Counted from the first letter of the stretch, positions 25,288 through 34,436 are shown. The stretch is 64,000 bases of DNA from Pseudomonas frederiksbergensis (GCF_003732275.1 NZ_MOBM01000017.1:1-64000), one strand, 5' to 3'. Translations and numbers: made by a program. Notes: generated by a model not told the origin, from the letters alone.

Positions 25288-25507
25288 CTCTCATAACAGC
25301 AGCTTGGTAGGCACCTGGTCATCTGATCAGACGTCAAGTGACGTCCCATCATCCTTCACCCAAGCTGCTTTCTTGTACCCCCAAGATCAAGGACGGAGTA
25401 GCAAATTCTGTTGCAGCGCTCAGTCCGGCGCCTCATCAGTCCTGGCCGCATTTTGACGTTCGAATTATTTCGAGCCTTTTGTCGGGGCAGGGGAGTTTAG
25501 GCGAGCG

Positions 25508-25732
25508 CTAGGTGCCTTCGCCTATACCCTTGATAGATCGTGCGTAGAGGGCGGTTGCCTTCTCGATGAGCCTTGCTCGTTCTTGTGGACTGATAAAATC
25601 CTGATCTTCAAATTCATCCGCGAGATGCAGCAGTGCCTCGTACTGCTCTTCTGCGTCCATCCGAATCTCAGGCTGGTTAAACAGTTTTTCCCACGATGCC
25701 AGTGCTTGGGTTTTGCGAATGTCGTTCATCAC
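25508..25732 (-). CDS. Small helical hypothetical protein, 74 residues
   Basis: A strongly acidic, mostly helical protein (EEQYEALLHLADEFEDQDFI, then ERARLIEKATALYARSI). This kind of short protein is common in accessory regions of Pseudomonas genomes. The start is ATG 25732 or 25729. No partner or function is evident; it could bind another protein as an antitoxin or anti-restriction factor does, but that is speculation. Confidence 0.6.
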   Translation of the reverse strand: MMNDIRKTQALASWEKLFNQPEIRMDAEEQYEALLHLADEFEDQDFISPQERARLIEKATALYARSIKGIGEGT

Positions 25733-25979
25733 AAAAGACCATTAGGTGTGTGCTTCGGTAGATCCCCATGGAATCCGTGAAGTTCGAAGGTGAGGACGAT
25801 CAGTAAAAGGTGTTTGGATAGTGTGTATGCATCGTTTTGGCAGCCTGATTGGACTGACGTAAGGGCGCATCGCCGATGGACTCTGCCGCAACGCCTACGG
25901 TCAATATGGATAAAAGGTATTTGATTCCTCGGCAATAAGGCCTCGCGCCACGACCTTCGTGCTCGCTCTGGAGACGATC

Positions 25980-26399
25980 ATGAACACAACACATTTTTCC
26001 CCGTTAAAACATGAGCGTCATCATCCCCCTCTAGTGAGCGAAAGCCCGCAGGACGCCGCTAGGGCGGACTGGCTCTACAACGCAGCGGAAGAACTTCTGC
26101 GCGGCAACAGCGAGTCGTTCCAACGTCGCATGCGTCCTCAACAAGGCGTGACTGCTGAGGAATTTGCCCTGGCAGTGGATGAGTACGTGAACAATCGTCT
26201 TGCCGATAACGAGGTGCATACCTCAGCGCTGGGCTGGCTGATCATCACCGCCGAGCGAGGACATGCCGACAAGACTGCTACAGCAGAACTGCTGGGCAAT
26301 TGTGATCACCCGTTGGGCAAGCTTGGCGAGATTGCCGAGGCGCTGCTTGAACCTCTCGCGGATGACGCTCTGCTAGCCAAAGCTGAGGATGAGCCATGA
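25980..26399 (+). CDS. Hypothetical protein, 139 residues
   Basis: The start is ATG 25980 (NTTHFSPLKHERHHPP follows) rather than the upstream in-frame 25959. The sequence is acidic and helical with a well-formed core: DWLYNAAEELLRGN, then FALAVDEYVNNRLADNEVH and LGEIAEALLEPLADDALL. No catalytic motif, signal or membrane helix is visible. It precedes a DUF2934 gene by 66 bp on the same strand. Confidence 0.6.
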   Translation: MNTTHFSPLKHERHHPPLVSESPQDAARADWLYNAAEELLRGNSESFQRRMRPQQGVTAEEFALAVDEYVNNRLADNEVHTSALGWLIITAERGHADKTATAELLGNCDHPLGKLGEIAEALLEPLADDALLAKAEDEP

Positions 26400-26465
26400 G
26401 CACATACCTTTGGGATCAGCTAGTTTAAGAACCAGGATCAAATAGCGACTCAGAGAGGAATGACA

Positions 26466-26648
26466 ATGATTGACGATTCGAAAGTCCGAGAAAGAGCTTA
26501 TGAGTTGTGGGAAAAAGATGGTCGTCGGGAAGGATCTGAAGAGTTTTATTGGCGACTTGCGCAAGAACAGCTTGAGACAGAAGCCACACGTCAAGCTACT
26601 GATAGTGAGTGGCCGGCAAAAGGCGAAGCCAGCCGCGTTGATCGCTGA
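26466..26648 (+). CDS. DUF2934-family small protein
   Basis: A 60-residue protein with the DUF2934 signature VRERAYELWEKDGRREGSEE followed by an E/F-W pattern (FYWRLAQEQLE). ATG 26466 is preferred over 26460 because AGAGAGGA is then correctly spaced. DUF2934 proteins are short, helical and of unknown role, often found near stress or accessory genes. Same direction as the gene upstream. Confidence 0.75.
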   Translation: MIDDSKVRERAYELWEKDGRREGSEEFYWRLAQEQLETEATRQATDSEWPAKGEASRVDR

Positions 26649-26718
26649 TGACTAGGGGTTCTTCACTCCACTTCCGATACGTTTACCTCGTGCGATTCCG
26701 CTGTTGGTGATGGCGTCT

Positions 26719-26868
26719 ATGACGCTCCAAAAGAGTGGCAATTTGACTGTTCCTGCTAACTCACAACAGGTCACCCGCCCACCAGCACGTAGGGCAAAAA
26801 CGGGACGCTTCAGCACCATTGAAAGCGACCGCTTGGTGGCATTGATTGCTGTCTTTGAGAAAGCCTAG
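26719..26868 (+). CDS. Possible small basic protein, 49 residues
   Basis: An open frame from ATG 26719 to a TAG at 26866 encodes a basic peptide (RPPARRAKTGRFSTIESDRL, then VALIAVFEKA). No ribosome site is clear. It may be a remnant or a real micro-protein; support is only the coherent frame. Confidence 0.3.
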   Translation: MTLQKSGNLTVPANSQQVTRPPARRAKTGRFSTIESDRLVALIAVFEKA

Positions 26869-26907
26869 ATCCTGTTCGAGGATGACGTCATCGCTGCAAC
26901 GGAATGT

Positions 26908-27144
26908 ATGAGCGCGCCGGCTCGGGGGCTCAGTTCAAAGCGTCCGATGGAGATGTTGAGCACGAGGGTGGAGACGGATTGTCCGGCCTGTGGTCACTAT
27001 CGGGTTTCAGATGCGCTCGTGTTGACGCTGATGGAACAGGGGCAGATTTTCGATGTGAGCAAAACAAGGATTTGGCTTGCCAGTAAGCGCAAGGAAGAAG
27101 CTATTCCGACCATTGAGATCCACGAGACGCTACTGGTGCTGTGA
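26908..27144 (+). CDS. Small protein with a CxxC motif, uncertain
   Basis: A 78-codon frame. From about residue 14 on it reads like protein: a zinc-knuckle-like TDCPACGHYRVSD, then FDVSKTRIWLASKRKEEAI. A shorter start at the ATG near 26947 or 26953 is likely. The single Cys pair would not make a full zinc site on its own. No domain recognised. Region looks decayed. Confidence 0.35.
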   Translation: MSAPARGLSSKRPMEMLSTRVETDCPACGHYRVSDALVLTLMEQGQIFDVSKTRIWLASKRKEEAIPTIEIHETLLVL

Positions 27145-27285
27145 ATTGGTTTTTGTTTGAGCGAGATGGATGCCTCCGGCGCGCATTCGCTTTTAATGGT
27201 CGCAGCGAATCAAAGCCCATATGGCTGCCGTCTCCCAAGACGCAAATCCAGCTACTCAACAGGCTTCTTCTACGTATTGGAAGGA

Positions 27286-27495
27286 TCACTCCGGTGCCAT
27301 CAACACAGCGAGCGTCATATTGATGAACTCTTCATTTGTTCTGATCGTGTCTAGCGCACCACGCACGTTGCCTCCAACCTCACCCGATCCACGCTGCTCG
27401 GCCCAGAGCGTCAGTTCCATGATTGCAGCCTCAAGGGCTTGCTGGTTTTCGTTGATCTTATAAAGCAGGGAAGGGAGTAGGTCAGAGTTTGGCAT
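27286..27495 (-). CDS. Small helical hypothetical protein, 69 residues
   Basis: ATG 27495 is preferred (PNSDLLPSLLYKINENQQAL follows). The protein is a helical bundle type with the segment EAAIMELTLWAEQRGS, followed by GNVRGALDTIRTNEEFI. I have the impression that it is a widespread small Pseudomonas protein of unknown role. Immediately next to it, on the same strand, is the DUF7693 gene. Confidence 0.6.
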   Translation of the reverse strand: MPNSDLLPSLLYKINENQQALEAAIMELTLWAEQRGSGEVGGNVRGALDTIRTNEEFINMTLAVLMAPE

Positions 27496-27579
27496 CACGA
27501 TTCCTCCATGAAAAAAGGACAGCGTAGCAGTAGAATAATTTGGTGGGATCTTTCGCTCGGCTATTGATGACACGCGTAG

Positions 27580-27897
27580 TCAGAGCGCGTTTAGCAGGCG
27601 CTCAAGCTGCTCTCGTTCCCAGCCACTTAATAGTTCGACTGGATCCGTGCCATAGCGTTGCCAGTCTTCAACAGTCCCGACGCGACCACCAGGCGATCTG
27701 CAATCCTCGCAGTAATCTAAGGTGCCGCCGTCATTGAAAAGCGTGAGCAGCCAGCCATCGATCTCAACAGTCATGAGACCGTTGTAAACCTCATTCCAAG
27801 TTTGCAGAGAGGCCCGATGCATTATGCGTGTGCCCAGCGCGACGTCTTTCAGTACCTGGTAGACATCACGGGCGGTGAGAGAGGATTTTGCGTTCAA
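27580..27897 (-). CDS. DUF7693-family protein (intact copy)
   Basis: A 105-residue protein: LTARDVYQVLKDVALGTRIM, then VEIDGWLLTLFNDGGTLDYCE, CRSPGGRVGT and a helical C-terminus WEREQLERLLNAL. The Y-C-x-x-C pattern may bind metal. The family is known to me only as a Pseudomonas small protein of unknown function. Three further copies or fragments occur in the window (2600-2765, 31095-31275, 34479-34815), of which this is the only intact one. Its upstream sequence to about 27990 is also shared with the copy at 2.7 kb. Confidence 0.7.
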   Translation of the reverse strand: MNAKSSLTARDVYQVLKDVALGTRIMHRASLQTWNEVYNGLMTVEIDGWLLTLFNDGGTLDYCEDCRSPGGRVGTVEDWQRYGTDPVELLSGWEREQLERLLNAL

Positions 27898-28126
27898 AAT
27901 TTTCCTGTCGACTTGGTTAACGATCGGCGTTGCAGTTTAGTTTTCGAAACTTGAAAAGAGCCTCACTCGGTTTTCGCCTGATCTTGCTAGACCGCGAACA
28001 TTTGCCAGCGCTCGAAGCGATCGAGCGCTTAGCGGCGGAACTGGGCATCAAGGCGTTTACGGTACTGGCCAGCTATTTGGCCCAGGCCCATGCGGTCTCA
28101 CTGAAAGCCGGAGTTACCACTCGGCT

Positions 28127-29032
28127 TTATTCGTTCACATGTGTCTGCGTGGCTCCATCACTTGTCGGGTTCAGCCCTTCGTCAGTGGAGGACTGATAAC
28201 CTGGCACTGCGTAAATCTGGATAAGATTGCTGCGCCTGTCCGAGAGCTCGGAAATCTTGTTTCTAATTCGCAGCTTTTCACCTGCGTTGGGTTCGATCGT
28301 TTTGTCATTCAGGCGGGCTTTTTCTACCTCTATAGCTTTGTCGATCATCTGAAGTGACGCATTAAGGTCAAGCTTGCCCGCTCCGGTTCTGGAATTTGCA
28401 CGGGCGAGAATGTTGGAGATTGCGATGGGTATCGAGCACAGTTCGTGGTATCCAATCACATCGGCTATCGCAGCAGCTCCACTGTAGTCCTGCATCTCCT
28501 TATTGTGCTGCTGCAGAATTCGATTGAGCTCAGTTTTTCGCATGGTGATAATTTCTTTCGCAACAGTCGGGATTAACTCACCACCGTACATTTCGTTGTT
28601 GATCGAGCCGCGCATTTCGTTTGTCACTGCCGATGTCCCCGCGAGATTCTGGGCTGCGCGGCCACCTACGATTGCTGCTGCAGCAGCAGTGGCCGTGGTG
28701 ATGGTGCTATACCAAACGTTAGTGACTGCTCTTCGGCCATAGATCGAAGAGATGAAGTCTCCGCAGTAAATATCGGATTGAGCTAGCAATTTGAACTGAG
28801 CTGCGTTTCGCTTGGCTTTGTCATCCTTTATTTCAGCAATGATGTCCTTGGTAGACTCCAGTTTGACTTCGGACACCTCGATAATCGGGTCTGCACGGTT
28901 TGGGGGAGTGAAGTGAACAGGGCGCGCACCGCAAGCGGAGGTCAACAAAATTGCTGACAGGGAAAGGCAAAACTTCAGCGAGGCGGTAGTTGATCTTGTC
29001 CAATCAGTGACTCCGTTCGTAGTCCCTTCCAT
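28127..29032 (-). CDS. Lipoprotein of unknown function
   Basis: A 301-residue protein with a lipoprotein signal: after an unusually long N-terminal part, SLKFCLSLSAILLTSACG gives a lipobox (L-T-S-A-C). ATG 29032 is chosen; the longer frame to 29125 is less likely. The mature part is helical with AVTNVWYSTITTATAAAAAI and repeated Ala/Gly-rich helix, then ISNILARANSRTGAGKLDL. No known domain is seen. It is probably anchored in a membrane facing the periplasm. Single gene. Confidence 0.65.
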   Translation of the reverse strand: MEGTTNGVTDWTRSTTASLKFCLSLSAILLTSACGARPVHFTPPNRADPIIEVSEVKLESTKDIIAEIKDDKAKRNAAQFKLLAQSDIYCGDFISSIYGRRAVTNVWYSTITTATAAAAAIVGGRAAQNLAGTSAVTNEMRGSINNEMYGGELIPTVAKEIITMRKTELNRILQQHNKEMQDYSGAAAIADVIGYHELCSIPIAISNILARANSRTGAGKLDLNASLQMIDKAIEVEKARLNDKTIEPNAGEKLRIRNKISELSDRRSNLIQIYAVPGYQSSTDEGLNPTSDGATQTHVNE

Positions 29033-29305
29033 GGCACCCTCTCCGTGACGATTTAAGCGGTGAGTTTGGGTATAGCAGCGATTGGCCATAGCGTTAGAGA
29101 AATACTCGATATCTCGCCTGACCAACCGTGAACTTTAGAAAAGCATAGAGCGGCCAGAGGCAAACATAATTAGGGCCTGATGTCGGGTATTAACCTTCCT
29201 GTCTTTGACTTCTTTCAAACGCGTTTCTGATCTGTGCCTAGTAACAGGGGAAGCCCCGGTGCCGGTAGCCTCATGCAGCAAGTTTGACCTCCCGCCCCGG
29301 TAAAA

Positions 29306-29334
29306 CAGGTCACTCCCTTTTCGTGAGTGACCTG
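29306..29334 (-). terminator. Rho-independent terminator
   Basis: Perfect 10-bp arms CAGGTCACTC (29306-29315) and GAGTGACCTG (29325-29334); on the minus strand the hairpin is followed by TTTTA. It lies directly after the small gene at 29352-29486. Confidence 0.75.
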
Positions 29335-29351
29335 CGATTCATCGCGTTTGA

Positions 29352-29486
29352 TTATTTCTTCTTAGGCTTTCCCGCGTCATCACGCTTATCACGGACTTGG
29401 CCATCTTGATTCCGAGAGCGGGGTTGAACGCCGCCGCCTGGCTTCGGAACGGTTACGTTTGGATTCAAAGGTCGTCTGTCAGTCAT
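29352..29486 (-). CDS. Small basic, proline-rich protein, 44 residues
   Basis: ATG 29486 is preceded by AAGGACGACAGC (good ribosome site) and the frame ends 18 bp before a strong terminator. The peptide is basic and disordered (DRRPLNPNVTVPKPGGG, then RDKRDDAGKPKKK). It is a well-formed small gene that is easily missed; I recognise no family. Function unknown. Confidence 0.65.
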   Translation of the reverse strand: MTDRRPLNPNVTVPKPGGGVQPRSRNQDGQVRDKRDDAGKPKKK

Positions 29487-29742
29487 GCTGTCGTCCTTGT
29501 AATTGCTAAATCACGAAAGATGGCTCAGCCATGAACATTTCTTGTGTCGCAGGCATTTCGAAAATCCATAGCGCCGTTGCTGAGCGTAGACCACGAGGAC
29601 GGTGAGAGAAGAGGTTGTATTCAAAATCGCTTACCGTCGAATGAGCGATGCTAAAACTCATTGCTTGGCTACGAGCAATGGAGCGCTCAGACCTTGGCGG
29701 AGCCGAGTGGAGCAGGATGCCCTGCAAACCGAGTTTTCTATA

Positions 29743-30882
29743 TCACTTCCAGTTGTTGCGAAGTCGCCAATGGATGAGTTCATCTGCCAGGCGACGCATC
29801 TCCCGAGCGGCATGTGAGCGCGGTGCGAAATCTACGAATGCGCTGAAATACCCGTATTCCTGCGCCGGAGGAGGGGCGTCCTCCAGCATCTCGATGGCGA
29901 TCCGGTACGCGCCGGTCAGCTCAGTATGCAGAGGAGGAAACTTCAGTGAGTCGACTAGCTCAAGCACTCGCTCGCGGCGCCGGCAGGTCGAGTATTTCGA
30001 GTCGATGATGTCCTGATACTGTTCATCACTCAGCTTCACAAAATCGCCAACAAATTCTTCGAGCTCAGTGCTGACGCCTCCGACATCACAGTTTGTCAGC
30101 AAGCCGAAGTAGCTAGGTGTTGTCTCGCGGCATTTGATGTTCTGCAGCGCCGAGACGAATCTCCCAGCGCTGCGCACAGCCATCGAACAGTTGGTGTCCA
30201 CGACCACGGCAACCAGATTTGCAAAGCGCCGTACCAGTTCGAGCTCAGCGTTCACATCAAGCAACACGTAATCATGCCGCGCGATCAGTTCGCTGAGCTT
30301 TTCTGTAGCTCGCTGTTTTCGTTCCAGGGCTTCGAATTCATCGGCATGAACGAACTGGTAATTCGCTTGTTCGTTTGGGGGCAAAGCGGCCAGATGATCG
30401 CGAATCCGCATGCGTCGCTGCTTCACCGCCGATGGGAATGTGATGAGGTCGCGCTCATCGAAGAATCCAACTCGACTTGCCCAACTGCCTGGGGCCGGTT
30501 GTTCGCCATCTTCGCATGCATAACGGTGGTTATAGTCATTCGTCACGACTGCTACCCGAAACCCCAGCTCAGCGAGTGCGACTGCGAGGTTCACAGTGAT
30601 GGATGTCTTTCCAACACCCCCCTTGTAGCAGGCGATAGCCAGCGCGAGCCCACGTGGTTTTACATCAATCTCAAGACCTAGTTTTCGTAGGTCGATCCCT
30701 GAACGAGCCAGGAAGCTCCACAGCGCAGCAGGGGAGGGTAAGCGTGAGGTTACGTTGCCGCTATCGGTTTCCCAGGATCTCCAGGTTCTCTCGGCAACGT
30801 TGGCCCACATCGCGGCCAGATTGACGCTGACGCCGGCAGCCTCACGGAGTTCTTTCGAATGCTTTCGTAGTTGGTTGTCCAT
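29743..30882 (-). CDS. ParA-family ATPase with N-terminal DNA-binding region
   Basis: A 379-residue protein. The first ~75 residues form a helix-turn-helix-like domain (ELREAAGVSVNLAAMWANVA). The deviant Walker A of ParA/MinD proteins follows at CYKGGVGKTSITVNLAVAL, with VVTNDYNH (switch I-like), DYVLLDVNAELE (Walker B) and VDTNCSMAVRSAGRF. ParA ATPases segregate plasmids or integrative elements, or position protein complexes. No parB is adjacent. ATG 30882 is chosen over 30978. The gene marks plasmid- or ICE-derived DNA in this part. Confidence 0.85.
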   Translation of the reverse strand: MDNQLRKHSKELREAAGVSVNLAAMWANVAERTWRSWETDSGNVTSRLPSPAALWSFLARSGIDLRKLGLEIDVKPRGLALAIACYKGGVGKTSITVNLAVALAELGFRVAVVTNDYNHRYACEDGEQPAPGSWASRVGFFDERDLITFPSAVKQRRMRIRDHLAALPPNEQANYQFVHADEFEALERKQRATEKLSELIARHDYVLLDVNAELELVRRFANLVAVVVDTNCSMAVRSAGRFVSALQNIKCRETTPSYFGLLTNCDVGGVSTELEEFVGDFVKLSDEQYQDIIDSKYSTCRRRERVLELVDSLKFPPLHTELTGAYRIAIEMLEDAPPPAQEYGYFSAFVDFAPRSHAAREMRRLADELIHWRLRNNWK

Positions 30883-31094
30883 GATCGTCCTCCAAATTCG
30901 TTGGTGTCTGAAGACTAACCAAATCCGAGATGGCGAAAAATTATGAGCAGAGTGCCGGGCTTTTTTCACTACGAGCATTGTCCCGCGATAAGTCTGCTAT
31001 GAGGTCGGATGAAGAGCTCTCCAGTGGATTCCAAACCTTCGCCACTTAAAACGACGGTATCTGAGGCGCTGCCAACACGGTTACCTAGTCGACC

Positions 31095-31275
31095 TCTGTT
31101 CCCAGGCACTCAGTAGGTCGGCAGGATCAGCTCCTTCCCGCTACCAGAGTTCGAGTGTCCCGACTCTACCATCAGGCGACCTGCAGTACTCGCAGTAATC
31201 CAGGGTGTCACAGTCATTGAAGAGGGTGAGTACCCAGCCATCAGTGCTCATGGGCATGAGGCCCGGCAATCACGT
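31095..31275 (-). pseudogene. DUF7693 remnant
   Basis: The stretch parallels the gene at 34479-34815 and the one at 27580 (shared: GGCGACCTGCAGTACTCGCAGTA, GTGTCACAGTCATTGAAGAG, CAGCCATC, GGGCATGAGGCC) but has no usable frame. Both ends are lost. Confidence 0.65.
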
Positions 31276-31660
31276 AGGCAATCAACATATAGCTTCTCAG
31301 CGGGCTCACGTGACTGGCTCCGACAACGTGGTTTTTGGGTCATAGCTATAGGCGAAAACTGATTGTGAGCCATGGCAGGCCTCACAGCAGCATCCTGACA
31401 TTGCCAAAATCGCCTTTGAACAATCAGTTGACAGATAACTCAGTGAGTCTTGAGCCTGTTTCTTACAGGGAATGGCAGAGGCCGCATTCCCGAAGCGGCA
31501 CATAGCACTGAAATTGTATGGAGTGCATATCTACTCCTCGGCCTTCTTAGGTAGGCGGCAAAATTGCAGCGTTACTTTTTGTCTCGTATTAAATAGATGG
31601 GCGAGTGACATTGATCTCTGCTAGCTTTTTGCCACATCCAAATGTCAGGGAGTGGCCAAG
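31276..31660. other. Gene-free stretch
   Basis: No coding region or structure with support is seen in these 385 bases. A 65-codon minus-strand frame (31306-31503) has no ribosome site and an implausible composition. Confidence 0.4.
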
Positions 31661-31996
31661 ATGCAAGCGCAGGTTGATATCCGTTCGTGGCTTCATAAGC
31701 AAAACGACTGGCTCCAAGAAGCGGCAGACAGACTCCTTAATAAAGGGGCTCTTGGCCAAGACGACCTAGCGGATCTGGTCGCCCTGATCAAAACACCAGT
31801 CGGACGCAAACCGTCGACGCACCGCCCATTTGCAGAGTTGAACCAGGGGAATGCAGCCCAGCAAGAGCTGAGACTGATACGAATCGGGGAAATAGCCGGT
31901 ATCGAAAATCTTGAGCCGCGCCGACCACTGGAGTTTGGCATCCACAATCTATCGGTGATCTACGGTCATAAGTACCTGGCGGGAGCAGCTTCATAA
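31661..31996 (+). pseudogene. N-terminal fragment of an AAA/SMC-like ATPase, cut at Walker A
   Basis: The frame encodes DIRSWLHKQNDWLQEAADRL, then LGQDDLADLVALIK and IAGIENLEPRRPLEFG, ending NLSVIYGH. In a family of large ATPases found in defence loci this exact type of N-terminus continues as G-x-N-G-S-G-K-S (the P-loop), but here the frame runs into unrelated YLAGAAS and a stop. More than 80 percent of the protein is missing. ATG 31661 follows AGGGAG. The break at the P-loop suggests deletion or recombination. Possibly still translated as a 111-residue peptide. Confidence 0.65.
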
Positions 31997-32171
31997 GCGT
32001 CGTGCCGCAGCGGTGTAACAGTCCGAGCCCAGGAGCGCCTTCGGTGGAAGGTGCTTCGCCTGCCCTTAGCTAAGCGGCGGTGTGACGTAAATGGAGAGAT
32101 CGCTTCTTCGGGCCAATGGCCCCGGATCACCTCCGTTCGTCAAACCATTAAGAGATGGAGGCGAAAATAGA

Positions 32172-32208
32172 AGCCCTGGAGCCGCGAACCTCCGGGGCTT
32201 CGTTTTTT
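32172..32208 (+). terminator. Rho-independent terminator
   Basis: AAGCCCTGGAG and CTCCGGGGCTT pair with one mismatch around a short loop, followed by CGTTTTTTCT. Confidence 0.7.
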
Positions 32209-32333
32209 CTAACCGAGATGCTCCCGTTTACATTTGAAGCGTTCGGGCTGGCCATGCAAATGGCTGCTTTCAGGTCACACCAGAAGGTCGACTAGGCGAA
32301 TCACCCGAGCGAATCGCGGCGGCCTCATATCTC

Positions 32334-32567
32334 CTAGGCGTTGCCATGTTGTCCGCTATCCCAGACTTCAGCGAGCTCGTCTATGCGATCCGCGATTTGA
32401 GGTTTTTTTGATAGGACAAGGCATCGCGTGTTGCCGACAAATTCTTCAATCAGATACACGGTGTCGCCAACATCAAGCTCGAGCTCCTGCAACGCCTCAT
32501 CGGGAATCCGAATCGCACCGTCACCATCCCATTCTTCGATGATGACTTTCAAAGGTGGCTTTCTCAC
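32334..32567 (-). CDS. AbrB/MazE-like antitoxin
   Basis: A swapped-hairpin AbrB/MazE DNA-binding domain is clear: VIIEEWDGDGAIRIPDEALQ, then LDVGDTVYLIEE. The likely start is GTG 32567 with GGAG six bases upstream; TTG 32606 is an in-frame alternative. Proteins of this kind bind their own promoter and neutralise a toxin. No classic MazF/PemK toxin follows; a RES-domain protein lies 700 bp upstream on the same strand, and a 22-bp segment at this start is identical to the start region of that gene, so they may share history. Partner uncertain. Confidence 0.75.
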   Translation of the reverse strand: MRKPPLKVIIEEWDGDGAIRIPDEALQELELDVGDTVYLIEEFVGNTRCLVLSKKPQIADRIDELAEVWDSGQHGNA

Positions 32568-32629
32568 GTGTGGTCTCCATTGGTTCTGAATCGCCAAGCC
32601 GCTCAATGCCCGTAGAATCTCGGCGACAC

Positions 32630-32911
32630 TTACAGACCCGGATAATCATCAAGCCTTAGGCTAGGGGCATCTCCGTCTTCCGGCTCGTGCTTGGGCGTAT
32701 GTATCACTCCAGCTTCGGCGTCTGCACGCATCTGCTCGAGCTCTTTGTGAAATGCCTTGTCCTGAACCGTGGGTTTGCTGGTGTACGGTTTTCTGTCTGG
32801 TACAGGCTGGGCCGCATAGGTTGTTACCGCATCTGGGTCGTACTGTAGTTTTTCTTGGACTTGCGACTCCAGCATTGCACGGAGCGCGTCTTTATCGGGA
32901 CGGGTAAGCAA
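32630..32911 (-). CDS. Hypothetical protein, 93 residues
   Basis: A hydrophilic, probably partly disordered protein (TRPDKDALRAMLESQVQEKL, then DKAFHKELEQMRADAEAG). No signal or membrane segment. It ends 63 bp before the AbrB-like gene on the same strand. I have seen similar proteins in Pseudomonas accessory regions but know no function. Confidence 0.6.
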   Translation of the reverse strand: MLTRPDKDALRAMLESQVQEKLQYDPDAVTTYAAQPVPDRKPYTSKPTVQDKAFHKELEQMRADAEAGVIHTPKHEPEDGDAPSLRLDDYPGL

Positions 32912-33060
32912 TTTGTTACTCCTAGTGGGCAGTCAGCGTTGGCTCATTGGCTTGGTGGTGTGAGATGGGGCGCCCAAGCATTAGCACCAACCGCCTGCGT
33001 TGAATGATGTTATCAAGTATGAAAATAGCAAATGCCGGATGCATGTCTCAGCCTAATGTT

Positions 33061-33090
33061 CGGCATCGGCATCGGCATCGGCATCGGTAT
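33061..33090. repeat. Hexanucleotide tandem repeat (CGGCAT)
   Basis: Four perfect copies of CGGCAT (33061-33084) and a degenerate fifth (CGGTAT). On the minus strand it would encode a Pro-Met repeat in a weak 72-codon frame; I do not consider that frame a gene. Copy number could vary by slippage. Confidence 0.75.
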
Positions 33091-33278
33091 CGGTTTCGCG
33101 AGACCGGCTTTCAACAAGCACCAACTATTTGCAGTTGCCTGTCTTTCGATATCCTGAAGCTTGGGTCTCGGATTCTGACGTGAAGGAGACATGTTTTTTT
33201 CAGACGCCTGTCCATAGCCAGGGCACCCCATCGAGAGGTGGTATACCTGGCTCTTCCAGTTACTGATGATCGCACCTG

Positions 33279-34436
33279 TCAGAGTCGCACAATCTGAGCT
33301 CGTAGGAATCTGAGCGGAATATCTGCTCGCGGTGAGTAGGTACTCCGCTCAGGCTCTAAATCATCCAGGAACAAGACGACATTGCGTTTACCTTGCTTTG
33401 GCGCCGCTACGCTCCCATACACTATCCCATCGAGCCGACCGGATTCGAACGGGTAATCGCGGAGGAACTCAGTCACCACTTGCGACGGAACGTATTCGGT
33501 GTGCACTCGGTCATCCCGAGCTACGGGTTGCATGATCTCGTTCGTGAAGTAGTGAAGAAAAGAAAGGAGAAGACGTCGTCTATATGGCTCCTCGGAGAAG
33601 ATCCCCGGTACATCAGGAAGTCTTGATAGATCTAATAGACGTAGTGGCCTGATCACCTCAAAGCACCCCACACGACTCACCAGCTCCTTCACTTCATAAA
33701 CAGCGGTTCTGCGGTCTAGGGCGGCGTAAAACATTGGCACACCGGCCGGGTTCATCCTGTTGGTCTGGCAAACATGCCGAGGAGGAGGGCCGAAATCCTT
33801 AGCGGTCGGTGAGCGCCCCTTAAATCCTGGTCGTGCACGGTACAGTAAGAACCCGGGCACTGCCGTCTGGATCAAATCTTCGATCTCGACCAAGCGTGCT
33901 ATTGCTGTGAGAAGATCCATCGGTGAGTAGGCATCATGGCTGAGATCTTCAGCGTCCAGATTCTGAAAGAAAAATCGCCGTTCGTGTTTGATGTGGTTAC
34001 AAAACCTGTCCCACGCGAACCGCATAGCATCATCTTCATCCAGCGACATCCAGTTACGGTGACACCAGATATCGTCTGTCAGCGTGAAGGAGATTGCACG
34101 GCGCAAAGACTCGTTGAAGTCCTTGGGCAAATCCATGCAACACTCCTCGAATACCAGCTCATAGGTCGACCACGTCTCGCCTTGGTAACCACCATCTGCG
34201 CTGATGTGGGGCAGATGATCTGCAGCTTTCCCGTAGTGCTGAGCCAATAAAGCTTCTATATGTTCGCAAAGGTCGCTAAGCGGTGCCGTAGGTGCGGTAT
34301 ATTCGCAGCAAAAGTCGCACCCACGACGGCCACCCCATTCTCTGATCCACTTTTTTAAATCGTCGTCACTAAAGCAATTGGCGCAGACACTCTCCATCAG
34401 AAGCATTTTCCTGGTTTTCTCACGTGTGGTCTCCAT
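33279..34436 (-). CDS. RES-domain protein with N-terminal zinc-binding/HEPN-like domain
   Basis: A 385-residue protein. Residues 15-50 hold Cys pairs (ESVCANCF, then GCDFCCEY), the cysteine-rich head of HEPN/RES-N-type proteins. The C-terminal RES domain starts near 205 (LYRARPG), with NRMNPAGVPMFYAALDRRTA, then a Glu in VYEVKEL; these Arg, Tyr and Glu positions make up the NAD-binding site of RES toxins such as MbcT. RES enzymes break down or phosphorolyse NAD and stop growth. No Xre-type RES antitoxin is beside it; larger RES proteins with an extra N-terminus often stand alone. Possibly a defence or dormancy factor. Confidence 0.8.
   Translation of the reverse strand: METTREKTRKMLLMESVCANCFSDDDLKKWIREWGGRRGCDFCCEYTAPTAPLSDLCEHIEALLAQHYGKAADHLPHISADGGYQGETWSTYELVFEECCMDLPKDFNESLRRAISFTLTDDIWCHRNWMSLDEDDAMRFAWDRFCNHIKHERRFFFQNLDAEDLSHDAYSPMDLLTAIARLVEIEDLIQTAVPGFLLYRARPGFKGRSPTAKDFGPPPRHVCQTNRMNPAGVPMFYAALDRRTAVYEVKELVSRVGCFEVIRPLRLLDLSRLPDVPGIFSEEPYRRRLLLSFLHYFTNEIMQPVARDDRVHTEYVPSQVVTEFLRDYPFESGRLDGIVYGSVAAPKQGKRNVVLFLDDLEPERSTYSPRADIPLRFLRAQIVRL

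Noticed and set aside
27930..28196. An 88-codon frame with LEAIERLAAELGIKAFTVLA
   Set aside because: Part of it reads like a helical protein, but its start lies in the repeated upstream block of DUF7693 and the end runs into the lipoprotein gene. Perhaps a remnant; not supportable as a gene.
31306..31503. A 65-codon Cys-rich minus-strand frame
   Set aside because: The CCCEACH run looked like a metal site, but there is no ribosome site and the surroundings are decayed repeat DNA.
33061..33090. Short regular repeats as a possible CRISPR
   Set aside because: The unit is six bases without spacers. No CRISPR array or cas gene was seen anywhere in the window.
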